The notes below the pieces were generated by a model. The model searched no databases. It was not told the origin of the DNA and saw nothing but the letters and a program-made list of their open reading frames with translations. From assembly GCA_900764755.1 (NCBI GenBank), contig CAAFPE010000123.1, positions 1-54,235 of the forward strand: a stretch of DNA of 54,235 bases. Reading direction: 5' to 3'. Position numbers and translations under genes: made by a program. Source of the DNA: an uncultured Oscillospiraceae bacterium (GTDB lineage: Bacteria > Bacillota > Clostridia > Oscillospirales > Oscillospiraceae). Positions within the stretch are counted from its first letter, which is position 1. Each line of letters begins with the position of its first letter. Shown here piece after piece: positions 7,002 to 13,242 of this stretch.

Positions 7002-8201
7002 TCAGATGCAGTGCTCGTCAAACCAATATGACTGAAGGAGCGTACCATCATGAAGAATGAAGCGCCCTCTGGCATCTTTAGGAATCTGTTCCGCTGCCGT
7101 AGTATTGTCAAGAATGATTTGAGATAATATGCCATCCGCTCTGCCGCAGATACGGCATCCGAGATTCGTCCGTAACTGGCCGGGAATCAAATTAGCATCC
7201 GGGCGTTGCGTCGCAAGTATCAGATGGATTCCGAAAGCACGCCCCTGTCGAGCAATGATAGATAGCTTGCTTTCGATTTGAGACAGCAGCTCCTTTTGTT
7301 CTTTGCTACGGCCTGTTTTATCCAATACCTCTGCCACTTCGTCACAAGCAAAAATATAGCGTTTTAAAGCCTGCCTAGTGGTCTTGTTGTATTCGACAAT
7401 ATCAGGACATTCTGCGTTTCGAAATAGCGTCTTGCGTCGTTCCAGTTCGTCCACAAGTCCGGTCAGCAGTGTCAATAAATCTTCTTCCTCAAAACACATC
7501 CGGCAGCGTTCATGCCATACAAGAGGGAAATCTACTCCACCTTTGAAATCGGCAATATAGACTTCTGCCCCTTTTTTCAGCGACTGCATGAGCAGAAGCT
7601 TCAGCAAAACACTTTTTCCGCTGCCTGATGCTCCTCCTACCAAAACGTGGGGGATATGAGCCAAATCAACCGTTACGGGACCCAAAAGGCTCTCGCCCAA
7701 CGCCAGTATAAATTCCTCACAGGATAAATGCTTATCTTGCCAGAGTAGCTTTGTTGGGACATCATTTTGTGCGGAGACAGCACAAACTTGCACCCTACGT
7801 TTTCCACGGTGATAGTTCATCCTCAAGATGGTTTTGTTTAATCCTGCTTCAAGTGCGGGTTGCTTTGTTTCCCAAGTTGTTAGAGGGATTCCCGGATTCT
7901 TAAACTCAAATACAGTCATATGAGGATGGCGTGCATCACAATATTTCCGTACAAGTTTGGGTGTTTCACCCAAATGATTTACAAATCCGATACTCAGCAA
8001 ACCGGCTTCAACAGCCCTTTTTCCAAAAGGATGACGCCATAGCACCACCAAAGCAATTCCACCAACAGATATATAAATTAGTAGAATTGCAGTTGAAAAA
8101 AAGCTGGACTCTATCTTTCGTGTGATCTCCCACAGGCAGACAGCCCCCGCAAGATACATAAGTACCGCAATCATTTTGATAGGTGATAATATCCTACGCA
8201 C
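7002..8201 (-). CDS. FtsK/SpoIIIE-domain coupling ATPase
   Basis: A 399-residue membrane ATPase. Two hydrophobic segments near the N-terminus (IKMIAVLMYLAGAVCLWEI and STAILLIYISVGGIALVVLW) anchor it; the motor domain has Walker A GGASGSGKSVLLKLLL, Walker B YIFACDEVAEVL and the downstream LILATQRPDANLIPGQLRTN sensor-like motif. In ICEs and mobilizable elements of Firmicutes, proteins of this sort (TcpA-like) deliver the relaxase-DNA complex to the transfer channel. It is short, lacking the FtsK gamma domain. GTG 8201 is used, with AGGAGG 11 bases upstream. It lies between rep and xis in a leftward operon. Confidence 0.9.
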   Translation of the reverse strand: MRRILSPIKMIAVLMYLAGAVCLWEITRKIESSFFSTAILLIYISVGGIALVVLWRHPFGKRAVEAGLLSIGFVNHLGETPKLVRKYCDARHPHMTVFEFKNPGIPLTTWETKQPALEAGLNKTILRMNYHRGKRRVQVCAVSAQNDVPTKLLWQDKHLSCEEFILALGESLLGPVTVDLAHIPHVLVGGASGSGKSVLLKLLLMQSLKKGAEVYIADFKGGVDFPLVWHERCRMCFEEEDLLTLLTGLVDELERRKTLFRNAECPDIVEYNKTTRQALKRYIFACDEVAEVLDKTGRSKEQKELLSQIESKLSIIARQGRAFGIHLILATQRPDANLIPGQLRTNLGCRICGRADGILSQIILDNTTAAEQIPKDARGRFILHDGTLLQSYWFDEHCI

Positions 8202-8231
8202 GATAAATCAAACCTCCTCTATTGCAAATTT

Positions 8232-8855
8232 CTATTTTAGTTTGTCCCTTGGGAAAAACTTTCCCAGAGAATAAGTCTCATTGCGTATGTCACGCCATAT
8301 GACATATCCTTTTCGGAACGCGGCCCAGCAACCGTGTTCATATGCCCATCGAGCGGTTTCATATGTAGTCGGGAAAATAGGCATTTCAAGCAGAAGCTTG
8401 ACCTGTAATTCTTCCTCGCTACTTGCACCCGCGCCATCTGTCGGCACTTCAAAATCATTGTAGCCAACAATGTCCGGGGGGTACTGATACTTCTCCGGGT
8501 CATTCTTATGGGTGAGATACTCATAGGCTCGAAAAAGATTAGCGCAACGATTTATTGTGCTGACAGGTACACCCAGTTCTTTAGCAATCGCATGAAAGTA
8601 TCGGCCAGATTTCGGGAATTTACATATGAAATGCACATGGGGCTTTTTCAGTTCGCCTACCCGATGCGGAAAAGGCAAATCAGAATTCTGCCGATTCCAT
8701 TTGTCGAGATCTGATTGATGCCAAACATCCTTGTCATGCATCGCCCAGGCACACGGAAAATTTGTCTGGACATAATTGATAATTGCTTGCTGCGATTCCG
8801 GATAGAGGACAAACATACACTGGTTTGCTTTGACCTTGCTTTCTGGATAGGCCAT
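8232..8855 (-). CDS. Rolling-circle Rep protein / relaxase (pMV158 Rep_2 type)
   Basis: A 207-residue HUH-family initiator. Visible signatures are AWAMHDKDVW, the metal-binding HUH motif KKPHVHFICKFPK, and AYEYLTHKNDPEKYQY, which supplies the nicking tyrosine and is typical of RepB-like proteins. The C-terminal half (residues 130-207) lacks a helicase. In related mobilizable elements this protein nicks the double-strand origin or oriT and starts rolling-circle replication or transfer. AAGGAGG precedes the start. It is followed 30 bases later by the FtsK-type ATPase gene, suggesting coupled action, and it is preceded by a pair of strong hairpins that may contain its origin. Confidence 0.9.
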   Translation of the reverse strand: MAYPESKVKANQCMFVLYPESQQAIINYVQTNFPCAWAMHDKDVWHQSDLDKWNRQNSDLPFPHRVGELKKPHVHFICKFPKSGRYFHAIAKELGVPVSTINRCANLFRAYEYLTHKNDPEKYQYPPDIVGYNDFEVPTDGAGASSEEELQVKLLLEMPIFPTTYETARWAYEHGCWAAFRKGYVIWRDIRNETYSLGKFFPRDKLK

Positions 8856-8889
8856 TCAGCTGCCCTCCTTTTTGGATTATGGATTTGGA

Positions 8890-8946
8890 GGCTCATCGGA
8901 CGTAGCCCCGATGAGCCCCTCGCTCCCCAATGTGGGAAGCGAGGGG
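8890..8946. other. Two adjoining hairpins upstream of rep, candidate nicking origin
   Basis: Hairpin A is GGCTCATCGG (8890-8899), loop ACGTAGCC, arm CCGATGAGCC (8908-8917). Hairpin B is CCCCTCGCTcCCCA (8916-8929) with TGGGaAGCGAGGGG (8933-8946), one mismatch. On the minus strand the loop of A reads GGCTACGT; CTACG resembles the nick region TACTACGAC of pMV158-type origins. The function is inferred; a terminator after the upstream small gene is an alternative. Confidence 0.5.
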
Positions 8947-8954
8947 TTCTACTC

Positions 8955-9224
8955 TTATTTTCCAGACGTAGAAAGCAGTTCAAAGTATTCCAGATTGCCA
9001 TACCGATCAAAAGTAATATCTGCAGTCTTGCCAAGCAGATTGTTCGGCGCACAGTTGCAATCCTTGAGAATATTCTGGAAAACCGCTGTTTTCATTTTGA
9101 TCGTACTAACTCCCTTGCCAATAATATTGGCATTTGTGCTTAGTACGTGAACGAGGGTGTTGTCATATGCGCGGCCTTCATAGTCGCCACGCTTCTGCTG
9201 AATACCTACAATTTCAAAATTCAT
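8955..9224 (-). CDS. Small element-encoded protein, possible ssDNA-binding OB fold
   Basis: An 89-residue protein beginning MNFEIVGIQQKRGDYEGRAY and ending ADITFDRYGNLEYFELLST. The pattern of a GKxY-like turn, alternating strands and a final FDRYGNLEYFEL strand recalls the G5P-like helix-destabilising proteins of filamentous phages, which coat single strands produced by rolling-circle replication. That similarity is from memory and weak. Position immediately upstream of the hairpin pair and rep, on the same strand, supports a replication or transfer helper role. AAAGGAAC precedes the start. Otherwise it should be treated as hypothetical. Confidence 0.6.
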   Translation of the reverse strand: MNFEIVGIQQKRGDYEGRAYDNTLVHVLSTNANIIGKGVSTIKMKTAVFQNILKDCNCAPNNLLGKTADITFDRYGNLEYFELLSTSGK

Positions 9225-9352
9225 AGTTTTTGTTCCTTTCGTGTTAATTAAGGCGCCTTACATCAATAGCATATCAAAATCATTTCGGATGTGGTGAATC
9301 TTGCTAACACAGCACAAATTTCGATTTTAGAAATCGCTTATTTAGATAAACT

Positions 9353-9400
9353 AAACGACCGTTCGGCGCTTTACGCCAAACGGTCGTTTGTCTTATTTTT
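9353..9400. terminator. Strong hairpin terminator, likely bidirectional
   Basis: AAACGACCGTTcGGCG CTTT (A)CGCCaAACGGTCGTTT at 9353-9389 is a long stem with a small loop; the plus strand continues GTCTTATTTTTAA. It separates the leftward XRE gene (ending at 9434) from the downstream transfer operon (starting at 9224). Confidence 0.75.
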
Positions 9401-9433
9401 AATTTCTCCACAGACATAACAGAGGTCATTTAC

Positions 9434-10078
9434 TTAGACATCTGTATCTGTCTGCTGCACCTCTATCTCAGAAAGTGCTTTCTCACCCTTTACCAGCATA
9501 TCCACTATTTCCGAAATTTGTCTCCCTGTTATCAAGAAATATGTTTTTGAATTACCGTGTTTCTCTTTTGATGCCGCACCTACTGCCGTCTTTGTTTCTT
9601 TGTATGTATTTCTTGCTGCATTAAGCCTACTTTCATACTCAATATGAGTTAATTTCTTTTCAAGTCCGTTTATAGCAGCAATTTCTTTTATCAATTCAAA
9701 CAAGGCGGGGTTCCCTGTAAGAACAATATATTCGCGATCAACAGAATATATCAGATTCTCAGGAGGATAGACTTTTTCATCTTCAGCAAAAAAATCTTTG
9801 CTTAGGGAAACCCTCTGAAACAACCTTATAAAATCATCAACAAAATTCTCGTCTTTATCTATACCTAAAAGAAAGTCGATCTTCGTTTCTAAGGTGTTTG
9901 CTATTCGACCAAGCTGATCTAAGCGGATATCTTGTGCACCGGATTCAATTTTACTCAAAGTTGGAGGGGAAACACCGATAGCCTTGGCAAGAACTTTTTG
10001 CTCAATATCTCGATCTTCTCGTGCCGCTTTTATTCGTTGCCCAACTTCTTGTTTGCTTAATTTATCAATGTCAATCAT
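9434..10078 (-). CDS. XRE-family HTH regulator with long C-terminal domain
   Basis: A 214-residue protein. Residues 10-68 are a Cro/CI-type helix-turn-helix (VGQRIKAAREDRDIEQKVLAKAIGVSPP region, TLSKIESGAQDIRLDQLGRI). The remaining 140 residues form a helical and strand domain (IYSVDREYIVLTGNPALFEL; KTYFLITGRQISEIVDMLV) without a visible LexA-type serine/lysine protease pair. It is probably the maintenance repressor of the element or a partner of the smaller XRE protein upstream, with which it is almost contiguous (3 bases between). Its genes point left, away from the rightward cargo promoter, and a strong terminator follows it. Confidence 0.85.
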   Translation of the reverse strand: MIDIDKLSKQEVGQRIKAAREDRDIEQKVLAKAIGVSPPTLSKIESGAQDIRLDQLGRIANTLETKIDFLLGIDKDENFVDDFIRLFQRVSLSKDFFAEDEKVYPPENLIYSVDREYIVLTGNPALFELIKEIAAINGLEKKLTHIEYESRLNAARNTYKETKTAVGAASKEKHGNSKTYFLITGRQISEIVDMLVKGEKALSEIEVQQTDTDV

Positions 10079-10081
10079 TTG

Positions 10082-10357
10082 TCACACCGTTTTATCTATT
10101 CCAACATCCTCTGAGTGCTTTGCAATAAGCTGATCCATGCTTACACCAAGAGCCACAGAAATTTTATAGAATGTATCAACTGAAAAATTATAACCCGCTT
10201 TTTCACTCTGAATTTGACGGATGAAATCATGCGATAAGTCCACCATTTCAGCCAGTTCAGCGGAAGTGATCTTTTTCAATTTTCGATACTTCTTGATGTT
10301 GTGACGAATTGTATCGTAAATTTTTTCGTCAAATTCTAACTGCATCATGGTAGCCAT
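10082..10357 (-). CDS. Small XRE-family (Cro/CI-like) regulator
   Basis: A protein of about 91 residues that is nearly all helix-turn-helix (TIRHNIKKYRKLKKITSAEL, AEMVDLSHDFIRQIQSEKAG, YNFSVDTFYKISVALGVSMD). It probably forms a repressor circuit with the following XRE gene. The start is uncertain: GTG 10360, ATG 10357, and ATG 10345 or 10342 are all in frame, and none has a strong ribosome binding site. An inverted repeat CACCTAA / TTAGGTG (10358-10381) overlaps the start region and is a good candidate for an autoregulatory operator. The divergent cargo promoter lies about 60-90 bases away. Confidence 0.8.
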   Translation of the reverse strand: MATMMQLEFDEKIYDTIRHNIKKYRKLKKITSAELAEMVDLSHDFIRQIQSEKAGYNFSVDTFYKISVALGVSMDQLIAKHSEDVGIDKTV

Positions 10358-10381
10358 CACCTAACAAAATTATATTAGGTG
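10358..10381. promoter_or_regulatory. Inverted repeat over the start of the small XRE gene, probable operator
   Basis: CACCTAA (10358-10364) and TTAGGTG (10375-10381), separated by 10 AT-rich bases, form a perfect 7-bp inverted repeat over the 5' end of the regulator gene. This is the typical placement of an autoregulatory site. Confidence 0.55.
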
Positions 10382-10419
10382 AATAATTCCTCGTCTGTTA
10401 GGCACTTCCTCACAAATAG

Positions 10420-10448
10420 TTGAAATACAACCTTTCTTCCTTTATAAT
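10420..10448 (+). promoter_or_regulatory. Promoter of the rightward cargo operon
   Basis: TTGAAA (10420-10425), a 17-base spacer and a perfect TATAAT (10443-10448) lie upstream of the EEP gene. The -10 box is embedded in the left arm of the 43-nt palindrome at 10436-10478. Confidence 0.8.
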
Positions 10449-10478
10449 GTGAGGTATTACCTCACATTATAAAGGAAG
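10436..10478. promoter_or_regulatory. Perfect 43-nt palindrome spanning -10 box and ribosome binding site
   Basis: Two 21-base arms (CTTCCTTTATAATGTGAGGTA and its complement) flank a single central T. Each arm contains TATAAT, one per strand, and the right arm ends in AAAGGAAG, the ribosome binding site of the gene starting at 10487. A separate half-site CCTCACA occurs at 10408-10414. It is likely an operator or an RNA hairpin that hides the ribosome binding site. Confidence 0.85.
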
Positions 10479-10486
10479 TGCTGTGG

Positions 10487-11329
10487 ATGGAAGCTTTTAA
10501 AATAATGGAGTGGAATATAAACCATAGGCAAGGTTATTCAAATATAAATATGCCCGAATGGGTAGCGACGGTAATTAGAGAAGAAAATGCTGACGCTGAC
10601 ATCATAATTCTAACAGAGTGCAGTTCAAATGTTCCAAATTGGGAAACTATAAAGAATCGCATGTTTGCAGACAAGAAGTATTTTGTGTTTGAGAGTTTCA
10701 ATAATCAAGGTCATCAAAATGATGTCTTGATTGCGGTAAAAAAAGATCGTTTTTCTGTCAAATGTACAAAATCTTACTATTCTATGTCCTTTGCTACACC
10801 TGACCATTTAGAGGTGCAATGCAAAACAAAAGCGGGTACAGAAATTACAGTGATTGGATTGAGGATGCATGCCTATAAGCCCACTGACCATAATGATGAA
10901 ATAAAATGTGATGAATTCCGCACTATAATTGATTCCGTAAAAGACAAAGAAATCGTAATAATCGGCGGCGATTTTAATAACTATCGACGAGGATGCACAT
11001 GGCGTAAATGGTGCCTAAATAGAATTGACGAAATTTGCAAAAAAAGCGGATTTATCCGATACACGCCTAATGGCTCAAGCATTTATGAAGATTATACAGA
11101 AAACAGTCCAAATGCTTTTGCAGAGGATCATTTTATTGTCAAAGGGGCGCACTCGGTACTTGTAGAACCATACAATCGTTCATTTGTACATAAAGACACG
11201 ATTATTTATAGATGGGGACGCGATTTCCAACAATACTGTGGGAAAGATATATTAGGAAATAATATATACGAAAGCGTCAGTGATCCCTATCCCGACCATG
11301 CAATATTAGCAGCAGAAATCTCTATATAG
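10487..11329 (+). CDS. Endonuclease/exonuclease/phosphatase (EEP) superfamily protein
   Basis: A 280-residue single-domain DNase I-like fold protein. Family landmarks are visible: the Asn of KIMEWNINHR, Glu in DIIILTECSS, IGLRMHAYKP with a catalytic-type His, DxN in IIGGDFNNYRR, and the closing DH in YPDHAILAAE. Members cut DNA or RNA or remove phosphates from lipids or nucleotides; the substrate cannot be told. ATG 10487 is 8 bases after AAGGAAG; the open frame can be read from GTG 10478. It is AT-rich like the rest of the element and heads the rightward cargo set, controlled by the palindromic promoter. Confidence 0.85.
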   Translation: MEAFKIMEWNINHRQGYSNINMPEWVATVIREENADADIIILTECSSNVPNWETIKNRMFADKKYFVFESFNNQGHQNDVLIAVKKDRFSVKCTKSYYSMSFATPDHLEVQCKTKAGTEITVIGLRMHAYKPTDHNDEIKCDEFRTIIDSVKDKEIVIIGGDFNNYRRGCTWRKWCLNRIDEICKKSGFIRYTPNGSSIYEDYTENSPNAFAEDHFIVKGAHSVLVEPYNRSFVHKDTIIYRWGRDFQQYCGKDILGNNIYESVSDPYPDHAILAAEISI

Positions 11330-11369
11330 ACTGTGGTTTGAATTCAGATATAAAAATTGAGGAGTTATA

Positions 11370-12071
11370 ATGATCTATTGCGTTTCAGATATTCACGGAG
11401 ATTACGACAAGTACAAAAGATTATTGCACGAAATCGAATTTTCTGATGATGATTTGCTTATTGTACTCGGAGATACCCTTGATCGTGGTAATCACTTCTC
11501 TTCTGTTCTCTTAGACATGATGCAACATGAGAATATCATCCACCTCGTCGGGAATCATGATTTTGTTGGAGCCATTTGCCTAAATCAACTATCAAAAGAA
11601 ATCACAAAGGAATCTCTTGAAAATTTGGATGCTGCTATCCTTGGTGTTATTTTAGAATGGTTAAATGATGGCGGTGACGCAACCATGAAAGACTTCTACC
11701 GCCTTTCTCAAGACCAGAAAGATGACATTTTAGACTATCTGAATGATTTTGAGTTATACAAAGAGATTTATGCCGGTGGGAAACATTACATTCTTACTCA
11801 TGCCGGGTTAGGTGATTTCTCCCCCCAAAAAAGATTGGAAGACTATTCATTGGAAGATTTGGCTTTTTCCCGTACCGACTACTCTAAAGCACTTTTTCAG
11901 GATAAAATCCTTGTCACAGGCCATACCCCCACCGCCCTTATTCCCGAAAACCCAAAGCCCGGTTACATATACAGAGGCAATAATCATATAGCGATCGATT
12001 GTGGTTGTGGCTTTGGCGGCCGACTGGGGGCAATCTGCCTTGATACAGGCGAAGAATTTTATGTAGAATAA
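11370..12071 (+). CDS. PPP-type metallophosphoesterase (Ser/Thr phosphatase-like)
   Basis: A 233-residue calcineurin-like phosphoesterase. Motifs in order are YCVSDIHGDYDKY (DxH), VLGDTLDRGNHF (GDxxDRG), HLVGNHDFVG (GNHD), LTHAGLGDF and VTGHTPTA with later FGGRLGAICL. These are the dinuclear metal site of PPP phosphatases and of ApaH/PrpE-like enzymes that split phosphoproteins or dinucleoside polyphosphates. It begins 40 bases after the EEP gene and is followed 14 bases later by a zinc-finger gene, so the three are probably one cargo operon. The ribosome binding site is TTGAGGAG. The substrate is unknown. Confidence 0.88.
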   Translation: MIYCVSDIHGDYDKYKRLLHEIEFSDDDLLIVLGDTLDRGNHFSSVLLDMMQHENIIHLVGNHDFVGAICLNQLSKEITKESLENLDAAILGVILEWLNDGGDATMKDFYRLSQDQKDDILDYLNDFELYKEIYAGGKHYILTHAGLGDFSPQKRLEDYSLEDLAFSRTDYSKALFQDKILVTGHTPTALIPENPKPGYIYRGNNHIAIDCGCGFGGRLGAICLDTGEEFYVE

Positions 12072-12085
12072 CGGAGGGTTTGAAT

Positions 12086-12619
12086 ATGCGGGATGAACTC
12101 GAACTTAAACTGGCAGAAGAGTTTCCTTTTATGCAACAAAAGAAAACCTTGCAGGAGCAAAAGACCGAGGGTAGAATTTCAGATTTGTATAGTGCCTTTG
12201 GCTGCGAAGTTGGAGATGGTTGGTATGAGCTTCTCCATGATATGTGCAGCGAGATCATGGAGGCATATCAAAAGGCCGGTGAACCCGTAAACCTTGTTGT
12301 GGATCAGGTCAAAGAGAAGTTTGGCACTCTTAGGTTTTACTATCATTTTGAGGGACAGCCCCAGGCCCTCCATGCATTTGATTTTCTTGGTGGGCCGAGT
12401 TTGCGTTTCCGACAGGAAGAAAGCAGTCTACAAAAAGAAATTGCGGATGCCGTGCGTAAAGCCGAAAGGCGTTCCGAAGCCGTGTGTGAAACATGCGGAA
12501 AACCGGGAACTCTGCGAGAAGACTTGCGGTGGATTCTTACCCTATGTGATGATTGCTACGGCAAACGAAATAATACCCCCAAAAACAATTCCTTGCAGAA
12601 AGAGGATGTACTTGAATAA
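12086..12619 (+). CDS. Cargo protein with a C-terminal CxxC...CxxC zinc finger
   Basis: A 177-residue protein of unknown function. The N-terminal part is helical and acidic (RDELELKLAEEFPFMQQKKT), followed by DGWYELLHDMCSEIMEAYQK and a VVDQVKEKFGTLRFYYHFE strand region. Residues 137-162 form a treble-clef-like finger (VCETCGKPG ... LTLCDDCYGKR). ATG 12086 is preferred, since GGAGGG lies 7 bases upstream. It closes the cargo operon; a good rho-independent terminator follows at 12688. The finger suggests nucleic-acid or partner binding; no closer identity can be given. Confidence 0.7.
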   Translation: MRDELELKLAEEFPFMQQKKTLQEQKTEGRISDLYSAFGCEVGDGWYELLHDMCSEIMEAYQKAGEPVNLVVDQVKEKFGTLRFYYHFEGQPQALHAFDFLGGPSLRFRQEESSLQKEIADAVRKAERRSEAVCETCGKPGTLREDLRWILTLCDDCYGKRNNTPKNNSLQKEDVLE

Positions 12620-12687
12620 GTTCTCATTTATATAGGGACGATCCAAATGGCAGAAAAGAGTGCCACATGAAGAAAACAGCAACAAAT

Positions 12688-12722
12688 AAGCCCTCGGAGT
12701 TTTGAACTCCGGGGGCTTTGTG
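12688..12722 (+). terminator. Rho-independent terminator of the cargo operon
   Basis: AAGCCCTCGGAGTT TTG AACTCCGGGGGCTTT: about 13 paired bases with one bulge, followed by TTTGTGTT. It lies 70 bases after the zinc-finger gene. Confidence 0.8.
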
Positions 12723-12756
12723 TTGCATAGGCTCTTTTCTGGATTTGTTATTACTT

Positions 12757-12778
12757 ACTGTACCATTGCTGTACCAAA
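12757..12778 (+). repeat. Two arm-site-like repeats near the right end of the element
   Basis: ACTGTACCATT (12757-12767) is identical to the units at 5484-5516, and GCTGTACCAAA (12768-12778) is a variant, in the same direction. They are about 130 bases inside attR. Confidence 0.65.
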
Positions 12779-12905
12779 TTGGCATGGAGCACTATGTTTT
12801 TTCATAGAGCTTCATGTACCTAAAAAATCAGGAAATCCAGCTAATATTGACCTTTATTGAATACAATTCAGCATCATTGAATTATGAAATCAGGGTATCA
12901 GATTT

Positions 12906-12922
12906 CGATACCTAATTTCATA
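12906..12922. other. attR core (17-bp direct repeat)
   Basis: CGATACCTAATTTCATA, identical to attL at 5414-5430. The chromosomal side still carries a ychF-like leader (on the minus strand AAAGGAGATATAGGAAACT), showing that this was the original upstream region of ychF. Confidence 0.85.
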
Positions 12923-13128
12923 GTTTCCTATATCTCCTTTATCTTCAAGGGTTTCCAGTTTCCGGCCAACTCAGCTGGTCCGATCATCTCAAGCCCCGCC
13001 GCCGTCTGCCGGCCCTCAGCCCGCCCCTTGGCGCGGGCTCATGCAGTAAATCACATTGTAACATAGCCCTTCCTGTTTCTCAAGGGTGCAATCCCATCAA
13101 ATTCCGATTTTATGGCCATATATAAAGA

Positions 13129-13170
13129 TTTACGCGGCACACAGCTTATCCGTGCTGTGCGCCGCGTAAA
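13129..13170. terminator. Long hairpin, possible terminator of the cis-prenyltransferase gene
   Basis: TTTACGCGGCaCACAGC TTATCCGT GCTGTGcGCCGCGTAAA forms a stem of about 16 bp with one mismatch. It lies 70 bases beyond the leftward prenyltransferase gene. The T-run is short (AATCTTTATA on the minus side), so termination is plausible, not certain. Confidence 0.55.
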
Positions 13171-13242
13171 ACGTAATATGTGTTTCAGGCGTTCAGATGA
13201 ATTGAGCTTCAGCGTTTTGCATCATTCCTGGACCGCAGACCG

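Larger units (their letters stand above)
5414..12922. mobile_element. Integrative (probably mobilizable) element inserted in the 5' end of ychF
   Basis: A 17-bp direct repeat, CGATACCTAATTTCATA, occurs at 5414-5430 (inside ychF, covering its start codon) and at 12906-12922. Between the copies lies about 7.5 kb of visibly AT-richer DNA carrying int, xis, an FtsK-type ATPase, a pMV158-type Rep, two XRE regulators and three cargo genes. The order int-xis at one end beside the att site and regulators in the middle is that of Tn916-like elements. No mating-pair genes are visible, so self-transfer is unlikely and mobilization is inferred. Partial similarity continues past both repeats (ATCTCCTTTAT near 5440 and near 12931). 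Confidence 0.9.
12780..13242. other. Non-coding stretch around attR
   Basis: This stretch holds the right end of the element, attR, and the original upstream region of ychF (on the minus strand AAAGGAGATATAGG before the core, with CCCTTGAAGATAAAGG further out). No gene of convincing composition is seen. A strong hairpin lies at 13129-13170. Confidence 0.6.
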
